Notes: a model not told the origin generated them from the sequence alone. DNA of 64,000 nucleotides from Claveliimonas ammoniilytica (GCF_025567415.1 NZ_JAOQJV010000008.1:48909-112908), one strand, 5' to 3'. Positions 15,828-24,621 are shown, counted from the stretch's first letter. Numbers and translations: made by a program.

Positions 15828-16174
15828 TCTTCGCTTACCTCGATTTCTTTAATCTGATGTTCATTGCCCTGTACCAGATAAGTATGTTCACTGCCACAAT
15901 ATGGACATATCTTCCCGTGCTGAACCGTCGGATAGGTCTCCTCGCAGTCCTCACAGAATGTGATTGCAGGAATCGTCTCAATCTCCAGCTCACATCCATC
16001 CATCAGTTCGCTCTTGGAGCATTTCCATTTCCAGCAGTCCTTCAGATAATATGGGATGATCGTTGACACCTCGCCGATCTGCAGTACTACTTTTCTTACC
16101 TTCTCTGCCTGATTCTCCAGTGCAATATTCTCTACTGTCTTCACTATATGAAAGACAATTCCCAGTTCGTGCAT
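15824..16174 (-). CDS. hypA: HypA nickel metallochaperone
   Basis: A 116-residue protein with the N-terminal nickel ligand set MHELGIV (His2) and a zinc site of two CX2C pairs (CEDCEETYP and CPYCGSEHTY). These are the defining features of HypA/HybF, which passes nickel to HypB and the target enzyme. The stop codon overlaps the hypB start (ATGA), and the 972-residue oxidoreductase ends 12 bases upstream, so all three are one message. Confidence 0.93.
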   Translation of the reverse strand: MHELGIVFHIVKTVENIALENQAEKVRKVVLQIGEVSTIIPYYLKDCWKWKCSKSELMDGCELEIETIPAITFCEDCEETYPTVQHGKICPYCGSEHTYLVQGNEHQIKEIEVSEE

Positions 16175-16185
16175 AGTGCTTCCTC

Positions 16186-19104
16186 TTATCTCTTCCTGTT
16201 CTTAAGCTTTCTTCCCGCAGTCTGTGCCTGCTTCTTTGCAAGCTTCGCTGCAGCTCCAGCCTGTTTTGCGGCAGATCCTGCATATTTCTTGATCACAGGA
16301 ATCTTAGACGCTGCCGTCTTCACACCCTGACCGGCCATATACTTGCCAATTTCCTTAAATTTATCCTCAGAACGTGTCATCTTTGAACATTCCGGATGAT
16401 CTCTATGCAAATGAATTGCATCAAATTCACACTTGGTTGTACAGATACCACAACCGATACATTTATTCTCATCCACTACAGAAGCACCGCAGCCTAAACA
16501 TCTGCCGGCTTCCAGATGTACCTGTTCCTCAGTCAGCATACCTCGCAGATCACGGAAGGAATGCTTTTTATCTTCCTTCGCAGTTTCCGCTGCTTCCTGA
16601 CGCCCGATGGTGTCATATCCACTTACCATAATATCATCTTTATTCAGTTCATGGAAGTCTCTGCGGTTACGTCCAATGGTCATGCTAGCGCCTGTATGTA
16701 CATAGCGGTGCAATGATTCTGCTGCACATTTACCAGCCTCAATCGCATCAATTACAAACTTCGGTCCTGTATATACATCTCCGCCCACGAAGATATCCGG
16801 CTCTGCGGTCTGGTAGGTCAGTGGATCTGCCACCGGATAATTGCCATGCCAGAATTCTACCTTGGTGCCCTCCAGCAGATCTCCCCACTTGATGCCCTGT
16901 CCAACTGCAAAGATCAGGTGGTCACACTCTACGGTGATCGTGTTATTCTCATCATACTGCGGATTGAACTTGCCGGATGCATCCTTTACAGAAATGCATT
17001 TCTGGAATACAACTGCTTTTACCTTGCCATCGGCATCCTTCTGAATCTCCTTCGGTCCCCAGCTGTTCTCGATCGCGATTTCTTCTTCCAGCGTCTCACG
17101 GATCTCGTCTGCAGATGCAGGCATCGTCTCACGATCCTCCAGACAGTACATAGCCACATGTTCACCGCCAAATCTTGCTGCTGTTCTTGCACAGTCTACC
17201 GCTACATTACCGCCACCGATAACAACTACATTGCCAGACATCTTCTGTGTCTGATCTTCTGTTGCCCGATGGAGAAAATCAACTGCGATTTCAATATCTT
17301 CTGCGTCACTTCCCGGAATCGGCGGTACTTTACCATCCTGACATCCGATTGCTACATAGAATGCCTGATATCCATCTTCGCGGAGTTCCTTAATCGTAAT
17401 ATCCTTACCAATCTCTACTCCACATTTGATCTCTACGCCGAGATCTCTCAGAACATCAATCTCAGCCTCAATGACGTCTTTTTCCAGTTTGTAAGATGGA
17501 ATACCATATGTCATCATACCGCCAGGTCTCGCATTTTTTTCAAATACAGTTGGCTTATATCCCTTAGTTGCCAGATAGAATGCACAGGAAAGTCCTGCCG
17601 GACCTGCTCCGATAACCGCAATCTTCTGATCCCATTCCGTCAGGCGGTTCGATGCGATCACTACCGGCGGTACATATCTTGTCTCTTTATGCAGATCCTG
17701 TTCTGCGATAAACTTTTTAATATCATCAATGGCTACTGCCTGATCGATGGTTCCTCTGGTACATGCTGCCTCACAACGCTTATTGCAGACACGTCCACAG
17801 ATTGCCGGGAAAGGATTATCTTTCTTAATCAACGCCAGTGCTTCCTGATACTTACCTTCTTTTGCTTTGCGGATATATCCCTGTACCGCTACGTATGCCG
17901 GACAGGCTGCCTTACATGGCGAAGTACCTGTCTCATAACAGTTGATACGGTTATTATCACGGTAATTCTCGTCGTATTTATCCTTACCCCATACCAGCTT
18001 ATTCGGTAATTCATGCTTTGGATAAGCCACCTCTGTTCCATCTTTCTTACACAGCTTCTGTCCAAGCTTAACTGCTCCTGCCGGGCAGTATTCCACACAC
18101 TTGCCACAGGCAACACATTTATCCTTTTCTACTTTTGCCGTATAAGCACTTCGGCTCATATTCGGTGTATTAAATAACTGCGAAGTACGAAGCGCATTAC
18201 AGATATTTACATTACAGTTACAGATACCAAAGATCTTATTCTCACCATCGATATTTGTAATTTGATGTACGAAACCATTATCTTCTGCTTTGCGAAAGAT
18301 TTCCATTGCTTCTTCGTATGTAATATCGTGACCTTTGCCTGTCTCACGGCAGTAATCTGCAAAGTCCCCCACACCGATACACCAATTCATCTCATCATCC
18401 GCACATCCTTCATCCAGTACTTTGCGGCTGGCACGGCAAGAACACTGTCCTACACCAATGTGCCCTTCATATTTCTTTAACCAGTAGGAAATATGCTCCA
18501 GATCAATGGTTCCATTCTCCATAGAGATTGCTTTTTCAACCGGTATTACATGCATGCCGATACCGGCTCCGCCCGGCGGTACCATATGCGTAATACCGTC
18601 CAGCGGAACAAATGTCATGCGCTCAAAGAAGCTTGCCAGTGCCGGATGCTCACGCAGACGCTTATTGCCCTCCGGTCCCTCCTCCATGTTAAATAACTCT
18701 GCAGATCCCGGTACAAACATCGGCAGACAATATCTTCTGTCAGATGGGCCGGGAATCGCTCCGTTGTGATCATAATTATTGCCATAGTCATATTCCAGCA
18801 GACCGATATAGCTCATCTCATCCAGCAGTTCCTGAAAATGCGCTTTATCCTTTTCTTCTACTTTATTCAGTTTCCACAGCTCTTCAATTTTATAGTGATG
18901 GCGTAGCTTCATCTTCAGTGCCACATCTGCCATCTCATCTGTCACGATCTCTGCCAGTCCCCAGTACTCCGCGTCATCAACGGTAACTCCTTTGATCTTA
19001 TGCGCTGCTACATCTGTAATCTTTCTTCCAAGCTTTAAGATCTTCTCGCTTGGTCTTTTGTCTCCCATATGCGGCGGGATAACCGCTTTACTTAATTCCG
19101 GCAT
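16186..19104 (-). CDS. Large Fe-S/GltD-type flavoprotein oxidoreductase with Lys-rich tail
   Basis: 972 residues. The N-terminal 300 contain a cysteine-rich segment (GQCSCRASRKVLDEGC, GICNCNVNIC) and a ferredoxin motif (CVACGKCVEYCPAG). Then comes a GltD-like unit: Fer4_20 region (CKAACPAYVAVQGY, CGRVCNKRCEAACTRG), FAD site (AVIGAGPAGLSCAFYL), NAD(P) site (VVIGGGNVAVDCARTA), closing element FVGGDVYTGPKFVIDA. A further C-terminal ferredoxin motif (CIGCGICTTKCEFDAIHL) precedes a tail of about 40 residues rich in Lys and Ala. It probably moves electrons from NAD(P)H to a low-potential acceptor, plausibly the activase and dehydratase-like proteins encoded upstream. AAGGAGGT supports the start. 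The tail is not a usual part of this family. Confidence 0.85.
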   Translation of the reverse strand: MPELSKAVIPPHMGDKRPSEKILKLGRKITDVAAHKIKGVTVDDAEYWGLAEIVTDEMADVALKMKLRHHYKIEELWKLNKVEEKDKAHFQELLDEMSYIGLLEYDYGNNYDHNGAIPGPSDRRYCLPMFVPGSAELFNMEEGPEGNKRLREHPALASFFERMTFVPLDGITHMVPPGGAGIGMHVIPVEKAISMENGTIDLEHISYWLKKYEGHIGVGQCSCRASRKVLDEGCADDEMNWCIGVGDFADYCRETGKGHDITYEEAMEIFRKAEDNGFVHQITNIDGENKIFGICNCNVNICNALRTSQLFNTPNMSRSAYTAKVEKDKCVACGKCVEYCPAGAVKLGQKLCKKDGTEVAYPKHELPNKLVWGKDKYDENYRDNNRINCYETGTSPCKAACPAYVAVQGYIRKAKEGKYQEALALIKKDNPFPAICGRVCNKRCEAACTRGTIDQAVAIDDIKKFIAEQDLHKETRYVPPVVIASNRLTEWDQKIAVIGAGPAGLSCAFYLATKGYKPTVFEKNARPGGMMTYGIPSYKLEKDVIEAEIDVLRDLGVEIKCGVEIGKDITIKELREDGYQAFYVAIGCQDGKVPPIPGSDAEDIEIAVDFLHRATEDQTQKMSGNVVVIGGGNVAVDCARTAARFGGEHVAMYCLEDRETMPASADEIRETLEEEIAIENSWGPKEIQKDADGKVKAVVFQKCISVKDASGKFNPQYDENNTITVECDHLIFAVGQGIKWGDLLEGTKVEFWHGNYPVADPLTYQTAEPDIFVGGDVYTGPKFVIDAIEAGKCAAESLHRYVHTGASMTIGRNRRDFHELNKDDIMVSGYDTIGRQEAAETAKEDKKHSFRDLRGMLTEEQVHLEAGRCLGCGASVVDENKCIGCGICTTKCEFDAIHLHRDHPECSKMTRSEDKFKEIGKYMAGQGVKTAASKIPVIKKYAGSAAKQAGAAAKLAKKQAQTAGRKLKNRKR

Positions 19105-19137
19105 TCCAATACCTCCTTATTTTTTCTTACACCCATT

Positions 19138-19310
19138 TTATGATGCCAGGGTCAAAAGGTCTAAATCCACATGAGCTTGCTCATAAGTGGATGAAAGACA
19201 TTGGGACCCGCCCCAATATGAGCCTAAAAGTGGGATGCTAATCCCACGATATGCGAATATTGGGTAGGATTGTGGGAGTGCGACGCACAGAGCAATCCGC
19301 GGCATCATAG
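19138..19310. repeat. Structured interspersed repeat, long copy 1
   Basis: Ends are TATGATGCC (from 19139) and GGCATCATA (to 19309), a 9-bp inverted repeat. Inside are the hairpins ATCCAC-ATGAGC / GCTCAT-GTGGAT, GTGGGAT / ATCCCAC nested in CCAATA / TATTGG, and a right-hand GATTGT-type stem. It is about 80 percent alike by eye to the copy at 48.85 kb. It has no reading frame and fills the gap between two genes of the nickel/Fe-S locus. Confidence 0.75.
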
Positions 19311-19326
19311 TTGGAACTTTTCATCA

Positions 19327-20049
19327 TTATTGTGCCTGAACTGCTCCGAAATGCAGTTCCCGCATACCCTCTACCTCATCACAGATCTGTTTCAGGCTAC
19401 AGGACTGGCAGTTCATGGCAATATCTTTTAATATATGATCGATTGCTCTGGTGATCTGCTCTGCTTTCTTCACCTGCCGTTCCAGTTCCCGGTATGGAAA
19501 ATCCTCCATCGTCAGAAAAATCAGCTTAACAGCTTCTACCGCCGGGTTCTTATGGTAAGCTCTGAGGAACATATTTCCGATCTTTTCAAAATCAAGCCCT
19601 TTCCGCAGGGCATCCTTCCCGATTCTTACCATTTCCCGCTCACTGGCTGCGGAGATCCGCATCATATACCCTTCCGGATACATATGATATTTGGTATATT
19701 CCAATCTCCGGATCTGATTATATAAGGCATCTCCTTCGCCCATGATATCTTCCTTCACCCGCACCAGTGCAAGTCTGGCAAATGCAGTATTTTTTCGGAT
19801 CTGTGGCAGATCTTTTCCGTACAGCCAGATCTCATCTCCGGATACCAATGCCGCATCTGCTGTCAGCATCTGGCTTCCGATCGCAGGAAGATTATCTCCA
19901 CCCAGTTCATATGCCATCTCACTGCGCAGGATCATGCTTTCTTTTCCGATATCTTTCCAGGAACCTGCCGCTTTTGTCCGAAGCTTCTTACCAGACTGCG
20001 TTTCCAGAAGATGCAGGCTCTCATGGATTACTTCGTCATATAATCTCAT
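19327..20049 (-). CDS. CO dehydrogenase/acetyl-CoA synthase beta-subunit-like protein
   Basis: 240 residues. The run from ELGGDNLPAIG (about 48-58) through WLYGKDLPQI, YTKYHMYPEGYMMRIS and KGLDFEKIGNMFLRAYH to VEAVKLIFLT resembles the CdhC/AcsB region in which a glycine-rich strand, an I.R-S motif and a K-G-F...I-G helix occur in the same order. The C-terminus has a CX2CX5C motif (CQSCSLKQIC) followed by DEVEGMRELHFG. The full acetyl-CoA synthase is three times longer and has a different A-cluster motif, which is not present here, so acetyl-CoA synthesis is not expected. The gene starts inside the stop of the 59-residue membrane protein (TAATG). The family match is by eye and moderately sure. 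Confidence 0.55.
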   Translation of the reverse strand: MRLYDEVIHESLHLLETQSGKKLRTKAAGSWKDIGKESMILRSEMAYELGGDNLPAIGSQMLTADAALVSGDEIWLYGKDLPQIRKNTAFARLALVRVKEDIMGEGDALYNQIRRLEYTKYHMYPEGYMMRISAASEREMVRIGKDALRKGLDFEKIGNMFLRAYHKNPAVEAVKLIFLTMEDFPYRELERQVKKAEQITRAIDHILKDIAMNCQSCSLKQICDEVEGMRELHFGAVQAQ

Positions 20050-20228
20050 TATAACTTCCGCTCCCTTGGCACACGGTCATGCCATTTCTCCAGATACGGC
20101 TCCAGAGCTGCTGCCGCTTTCATATCCAGATTGAAAAAATATACGATAAACGTCACAACAAAAAACAGCACTGAAGCAATTCCCAGTATTCCTAAGATCT
20201 TTTTTAATTTCTTTCCTGCCTCTTTCAT
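20049..20228 (-). CDS. 59-residue single-pass membrane protein
   Basis: Below the usual ORF length cut-off but clearly a gene: the start ATG (20226-20228) overlaps the activase stop as ATGA, and its TAA overlaps the next start as TAATG, so it is translationally coupled on both sides. The protein begins MKEAGKKLKKILGILGIASV, with a basic N-terminus, one hydrophobic helix (about 10-33, ending FIVYFF) and a short polar tail (PYLEKWHDRVPRERKL). I know no family. It may anchor the activase, dehydratase-like or CdhC-like proteins to the membrane; this is inference from position. Confidence 0.75.
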   Translation of the reverse strand: MKEAGKKLKKILGILGIASVLFFVVTFIVYFFNLDMKAAAALEPYLEKWHDRVPRERKL

Positions 20229-21019
20229 GCTGCGCCTCCCTTTTGTCTTGCAAATTCAGCTGCTCCGATTGCTCCGATCAGCTGTGGATCTACCGGAAGA
20301 TCGATAACTTTCAGTTTCAATACCTTCTCAATCGCAGCCTTTAATCCTTCATTCTTCGCACAGCCACCGGTCAATGTGATCCGGTCTACGGCTCCTGCTT
20401 TCTTGGACATTACGAAACATCTCTTTGCCACCGATAACTCAATACCCGCTGCGATCTCATCCATCGGCTTTCCTTCACCCACCAGTGAAATAACCTCACT
20501 CTCAGCAAATACAGTACACTGTGCCGTGATCGGAATCACATTCTTTGCCCGAAGTGCCAGCTTCGAAAACTCTGTCAGATCCATCTCAAATGCCTTTGCC
20601 ATTGCTTCAAAGAAACGTCCTGTTCCGGCTGCGCATTTATCATTCATCGCAAAGTTCAATACCGTTCCATCGGTATCTACCGCAATTCCCTTGACATCCT
20701 GACCGCCGATGTCAATGATCGAACGGACACTTGGATCTGCCACATGCACGCCCATCGCGTGACAGCTGATCTCGGATATATTTTCATCTGCAAACGGTAC
20801 TTTATTTCTTCCATAACCGGTTCCTACCAGATAGGCAAGATCCTTCGCACTCTTAAGGTCCGGCACCTGTGCCACTGCCTCATCCAGTGCAGCCTGTGCA
20901 CTGAGTACGGAATTAATCCGGCTTCTTAACGTAACGTCTGCTACCATTTTGCCAGTCTCATCCAAAATCACACATTTCGTATAGGTACTTCCGGAATCAC
21001 ATCCTCCATAATATTTCAT
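20225..21019 (-). CDS. 2-hydroxyacyl-CoA dehydratase-type activase (HgdC/BcrA family ATPase)
   Basis: 264 residues of the ASKHA fold that uses ATP to inject an electron into an acceptor protein. Visible motifs: phosphate-1 loop GCDSGSTYTKCVI (about 5-17), IDIGGQDVKG, the cluster cysteine in NDKCAAGTGRFFEAM, a second conserved cysteine in ITAQCTVFAESEVIS, and the adenosine motif LTGGCAKNEGL. Homodimers carry one [4Fe-4S] cluster between subunits. It follows the two dehydratase-like genes by 12 bases, as expected for their dedicated activator, and overlaps a small membrane protein gene. Confidence 0.93.
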   Translation of the reverse strand: MKYYGGCDSGSTYTKCVILDETGKMVADVTLRSRINSVLSAQAALDEAVAQVPDLKSAKDLAYLVGTGYGRNKVPFADENISEISCHAMGVHVADPSVRSIIDIGGQDVKGIAVDTDGTVLNFAMNDKCAAGTGRFFEAMAKAFEMDLTEFSKLALRAKNVIPITAQCTVFAESEVISLVGEGKPMDEIAAGIELSVAKRCFVMSKKAGAVDRITLTGGCAKNEGLKAAIEKVLKLKVIDLPVDPQLIGAIGAAEFARQKGGAA

Positions 21020-21031
21020 ACTCTCATCCTC

Positions 21032-22585
21032 CTACCATGAACTTCCGTCGTCGATCTCTTCCAGACTCGGATCTAACGGCTCTTCTCTGAGCACGCTTCT
21101 CATGTAACGATTTACATCCTGTCTGAGACTTGCTCTCGGCACGACTCGTGGATCCATCAGATCATGTGTTGCCCAGATTAATTTGATTCCATGTATTCTC
21201 GCCTGCTCTTCAAACATGCCATGCATGCCATCAAGCGCCTTACAGCTCATATGCTCCCACAGAATAACCATATCTGCATTAAACTGCTCACAGAATCTCC
21301 AGAGGTCATCCAGCAGTACCTTGTAACCGCCATGTGTACGGTTGCGCATAATCATATTTTCATACAAATGAGCCATATCGTAGATTGCCTGTTCCGGATC
21401 GTCCTCCGAGATCATCCTGGTAGATACCAGACTCAGCATATCCACCAGTGGCAGAATGCCCCAACAGTTCTGCAGCCACGGTAGGAAATCTGTATAATAC
21501 TGTGCCTGTACGCCCCAGATAATTGCGCGATGGCGGTACTCCGGCACGATCATTTCTTTCTTCTTATAGGAATCCATGGCAAGCTTCGTGATCTTCTTAT
21601 CCGCATCTAAAAATGCAGGAACCTTTCCACCGATTGCCATGTACACGGTCTCTGTATACAACGCCAGATTCGCTCCGATTACCTGCGGATACTCGGTCGT
21701 GCTCATATCCAGCCATTCCAGACGTTCTCTGGTCTCCGCATTGAATCGCTTTGCACATTCAAAATACGCATCCCAGTCCCATTTCTCTCCGGTACAGTCT
21801 TCGATGAACTTGATCGCATTGCGGATCTCCTGAGCCGCATACTCCTGCACGCCATCTTCCGTATGACGCATCGGCGCTGCTAACTGGAAGCACGGAATGC
21901 CATGCTCACCTTCCAGACGTCTCGCCATAATGCCATTTCCCATCATGCTGCCGTCGCAGGTGGTATTACACTGGATTGCGCATGCTCCAAATATCGGGAA
22001 GTCATCCGCGATCGATACGCCGGCTTCTGCTTCCGGCATCGGACAGACATCACCGGACAGACCGTATTCCTGTGCCACATCGATGTACGGACACACGGCA
22101 TCCTGCTGAAGCAATACACTGACATAGACCGCCGGAATCTCACGTCCCAGACCGATCAGATTCGGGAATCCGCACAACAGATGGGACATCTCATTTTCGT
22201 CCAGAATAACGATCTTCTTGGATAACGCTTCATCCTTGCCAATATTCTTATCTGCCTGAAACATATTCTGCATCAGCTTCGCAATATCTTCCACAACCAG
22301 ATCATATTCCGTATGTGCGATCCGCAGATGATTACCTCTGAGTCCGGCTGTATGGCGGTCTACCATCATCGGTACCGCCAGATAATTAACCATCCACCGA
22401 TAACGGAAAAACGCTTTTACATTATTTTTATTCATCATGAATTTGCCGAGCACGCCCATGTTATGCATCCATCTGCTGTAGTCATAGAGCGTATCCTTCA
22501 CGCCGCGCCACTCTCTGCGCTTCCGCACCTTTTTCCCCGGCTGATACAGGTCTCCGAGGCGCTCACTTCCGATCTTCTTTCCCAT
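21032..22585 (-). CDS. 2-hydroxyacyl-CoA dehydratase-like subunit (double-cubane type candidate), large
   Basis: 517 residues of the HgdB/BcrC/FldC superfamily. Recognisable parts are the N-terminal KAFFRYRWMVNY region, GACAIQCNTTCDGSMMGNG, the ERLEWLDMS motif, GGKVPAF and the final WEHMSCKALDGMHGMF with conserved cysteine. The start overlaps the stop of the partner gene (TAATG). In this superfamily the proteins either dehydrate 2-hydroxyacyl-CoA thioesters or, as double-cubane cluster proteins, reduce small molecules at very low potential. No CoA-transferase, acyl-CoA dehydrogenase or Etf gene is nearby, which argues against an amino-acid fermentation pathway. Confidence 0.82.
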   Translation of the reverse strand: MGKKIGSERLGDLYQPGKKVRKRREWRGVKDTLYDYSRWMHNMGVLGKFMMNKNNVKAFFRYRWMVNYLAVPMMVDRHTAGLRGNHLRIAHTEYDLVVEDIAKLMQNMFQADKNIGKDEALSKKIVILDENEMSHLLCGFPNLIGLGREIPAVYVSVLLQQDAVCPYIDVAQEYGLSGDVCPMPEAEAGVSIADDFPIFGACAIQCNTTCDGSMMGNGIMARRLEGEHGIPCFQLAAPMRHTEDGVQEYAAQEIRNAIKFIEDCTGEKWDWDAYFECAKRFNAETRERLEWLDMSTTEYPQVIGANLALYTETVYMAIGGKVPAFLDADKKITKLAMDSYKKKEMIVPEYRHRAIIWGVQAQYYTDFLPWLQNCWGILPLVDMLSLVSTRMISEDDPEQAIYDMAHLYENMIMRNRTHGGYKVLLDDLWRFCEQFNADMVILWEHMSCKALDGMHGMFEEQARIHGIKLIWATHDLMDPRVVPRASLRQDVNRYMRSVLREEPLDPSLEEIDDGSSW

Positions 22586-23706
22586 TACTTCGCACCTCCC
22601 TGCTTCTTATGAATCTTCTTGATCTCGATACTTTCCACAAATGCCTGTACTCTTGTACGAAGTTGTCCGGAAGAGCCGATGGCGTACGGTCTGTCAACCG
22701 ACAGCACCGGATATCCGTATTCTTCTCTCAGTACATGCGAACCGACCATCCGCTCGTAAGCCCGTCTGCCGTTGATCTTCTCCGAATTCATATATCGTGC
22801 ACACTGGCTGGCATACATATAATGCCGGCACACCTGCGTCACCACATCTTCCGTATCATTCAATTCGATGACCTCTCTGCCAGGCATTGCTCCGAAGCAG
22901 AAGCGGTCAGCCACCACAAGTGCTCCCGACTCTTCTACCAGACGGATCATATCCACATCGTCGATCTCCGATCCGACCATCACAACCTTCGCCCGCCAGT
23001 TTTTCTTCGCATCCGGCTCTCTGGTCTTCAGCTCTTCCAGTGTCTCTTCCAGCTTTTCAACCAGCATATCTTTTGGACAGACATAGGATGCCAGTGTGAT
23101 CATATGATACTCATATCCGGTAATTCTCGGATTCTCTTCCTTCCGAAATTCGCCAATCTGACTGATCAGATCACAGACCTTATTATGGTTCTCAACCGCT
23201 TTCCTGAGTGCTTCTTCGGAAATGTCGATGCCGTACACTTCATGCAACGGCTCCAGAATCTTTCTCTTACATTCTGATACATAGATGGATAAGCCATTGT
23301 CATCCGCTTTCATCGGAACCTCCATATGTTGGTAGAAAAATTTCTCGCTGGTCATCGTCTCAAGCAATTCCATATTTTCCACTGCACGGTTGATCATCGC
23401 ACACGCATCCGGCGCAATCAGACAGTCCAGAAACTGATATCCACCCTCAATCGCCCGCTCCAGCAGTGCTCTGCTGTACTCGCACAGGAAACTCGTCAGA
23501 TAATAGGTTCCCATTTCCATCGAGCCGGTTCGCGGTGCACGCAGACGCACCGTAAATGTTCCAGGCAGCTCTAACAGAACTTCCGGCACCAGACTACAGA
23601 CACTTCCCACGCACACTCTTCCTTCGTCCTTTGCCGCCCGCACCAGTTCGTTATTGGCATCATCCAGTAACTTCTCAAAAAAATACAAATGCTTTAAATC
23701 TTTCAT
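22585..23706 (-). CDS. 2-hydroxyacyl-CoA dehydratase-like subunit, small
   Basis: 373 residues of the HgdA/B superfamily, beginning with helix LKHLYFFEKLLDDAN and a cysteine pair VCVGSVCSLVPEVLL, then the strand-turn LIAPDACAMINRAVE, the domain VVMVGSEIDDVDMIRLVEESGA (each only partly quoted from longer motifs) and DRFCFGAM, where a conserved cysteine sits. It pairs with the 517-residue protein through a 1-base-type stop/start overlap, so a heterodimer is likely. The cysteines at about 32, 37 and 285 are candidates for Fe-S ligands. Confidence 0.82.
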   Translation of the reverse strand: MKDLKHLYFFEKLLDDANNELVRAAKDEGRVCVGSVCSLVPEVLLELPGTFTVRLRAPRTGSMEMGTYYLTSFLCEYSRALLERAIEGGYQFLDCLIAPDACAMINRAVENMELLETMTSEKFFYQHMEVPMKADDNGLSIYVSECKRKILEPLHEVYGIDISEEALRKAVENHNKVCDLISQIGEFRKEENPRITGYEYHMITLASYVCPKDMLVEKLEETLEELKTREPDAKKNWRAKVVMVGSEIDDVDMIRLVEESGALVVADRFCFGAMPGREVIELNDTEDVVTQVCRHYMYASQCARYMNSEKINGRRAYERMVGSHVLREEYGYPVLSVDRPYAIGSSGQLRTRVQAFVESIEIKKIHKKQGGAK

Positions 23707-23745
23707 CCCGTTTCCTCTTCGCTTTTAATCTCCAGAACTTAACAG

Positions 23746-24504
23746 CTACAGTATCTCCAGCTTCTTCAATGCTTCTCTTGCTCCCCTGACAATTGCTGCA
23801 TCATCTGACAGGTAGAATACATTTTCCCCTTTCAGATCGAACTCTGCCAGCGATGAATCCGATGGTATTACGGACAGTACCGGCAAATCTCCCAAATCCA
23901 TATACTGGACAATGGATTCGTCCGGAACACGGTTAATAATTACACCCGCCTGCTCGTACATTACCAGTTCATCTGCCACTTTACGGATTGTCTGCACAAC
24001 CTGTGTACCCTTGCGGCTGGTATCTGTGATCAGCACCAGATGTGTTACTTTCTCCATAACTCTCCGATTAATCTGCTCAATTCCCGCCTCGCCATCGATC
24101 ACGATATAATCAAAATTCGATGACAGGATACGAATAACCTCTTTCAGGTACGTATTGATCTTACAGTAACATCCTGCTGCCTCCGGTCTGCCGATCGCAA
24201 TAAACGAATATCCGTCCTGTTCTACCAGTGCATCCATAATACGGTATCTGGCTTCCCCTAAAAGCTCTACCGCTGTCTTGGTATCACCATCTTCCGCTGT
24301 CTCTACAACTTCTTTCCGAATATCATCAATGGTAATCTCCACATCTACCCCTAACGCTGTCGATAATCCAACCGCCGGATCTGCATCAATCGCCAGAATC
24401 TTCTTATCCGGAAATGCTGATACCAATACCTTCACCATCGATGCCGCCAGCGAGGTCTTGCCTACACCTCCCTTTCCAGCCATTGCAATAATTTTTGATT
24501 CCAT
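23746..24504 (-). CDS. CooC-type nickel-insertion ATPase
   Basis: 252 residues of the MinD/SIMIBI ATPase class. The deviant Walker A motif is GKGGVGKTS (10-18) and IDADPAVGLSTAL follows. The diagnostic feature is GRPEAAGCYC, with Cys112 and Cys114 forming the CXC pair through which CooC dimers bind nickel. DYIVIDGEAGIEQINRR is the switch region and INRVPDE the nucleotide base contact. CooC normally loads nickel into CO dehydrogenase, and its relative AcsF into acetyl-CoA synthase; neither complete enzyme is in this window. It is the first gene of the operon that goes on with the dehydratase-like genes, activase, small membrane protein and CdhC-like protein. Confidence 0.9.
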   Translation of the reverse strand: MESKIIAMAGKGGVGKTSLAASMVKVLVSAFPDKKILAIDADPAVGLSTALGVDVEITIDDIRKEVVETAEDGDTKTAVELLGEARYRIMDALVEQDGYSFIAIGRPEAAGCYCKINTYLKEVIRILSSNFDYIVIDGEAGIEQINRRVMEKVTHLVLITDTSRKGTQVVQTIRKVADELVMYEQAGVIINRVPDESIVQYMDLGDLPVLSVIPSDSSLAEFDLKGENVFYLSDDAAIVRGAREALKKLEIL

Positions 24505-24604
24505 ATGCTGCCTCTCCTTCCTGTGTATCTGAATCGCTTGCTATATCAGATGATTTCTCAATCCTTTTTTACGCTTTCCGATTGCTTCATACGTTACACT
24601 CTAA

Positions 24605-24621
24605 TGTCGCAAATTCCGACA
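24605..24621. promoter_or_regulatory. Inverted repeat TGTCG-N7-CGACA upstream of cooC
   Basis: A perfect 5-bp inverted repeat about 100 bases upstream of the cooC start. It resembles a CRP/FNR-type site in form (CooA sites read TGTC-R N6 Y-GACA), but the spacer is one base longer. No regulator is assigned. Confidence 0.35.

Noticed and set aside
16846..18009. Long plus-strand open frame of 387 codons
   Set aside because: It lies wholly antisense to the GltD-type flavoprotein, has an odd composition rich in Cys, Arg and Ile, and no ribosome site.
22609..23277. Plus-strand open frame of 222 codons
   Set aside because: Antisense shadow of the dehydratase-like subunit genes; no recognisable domain.
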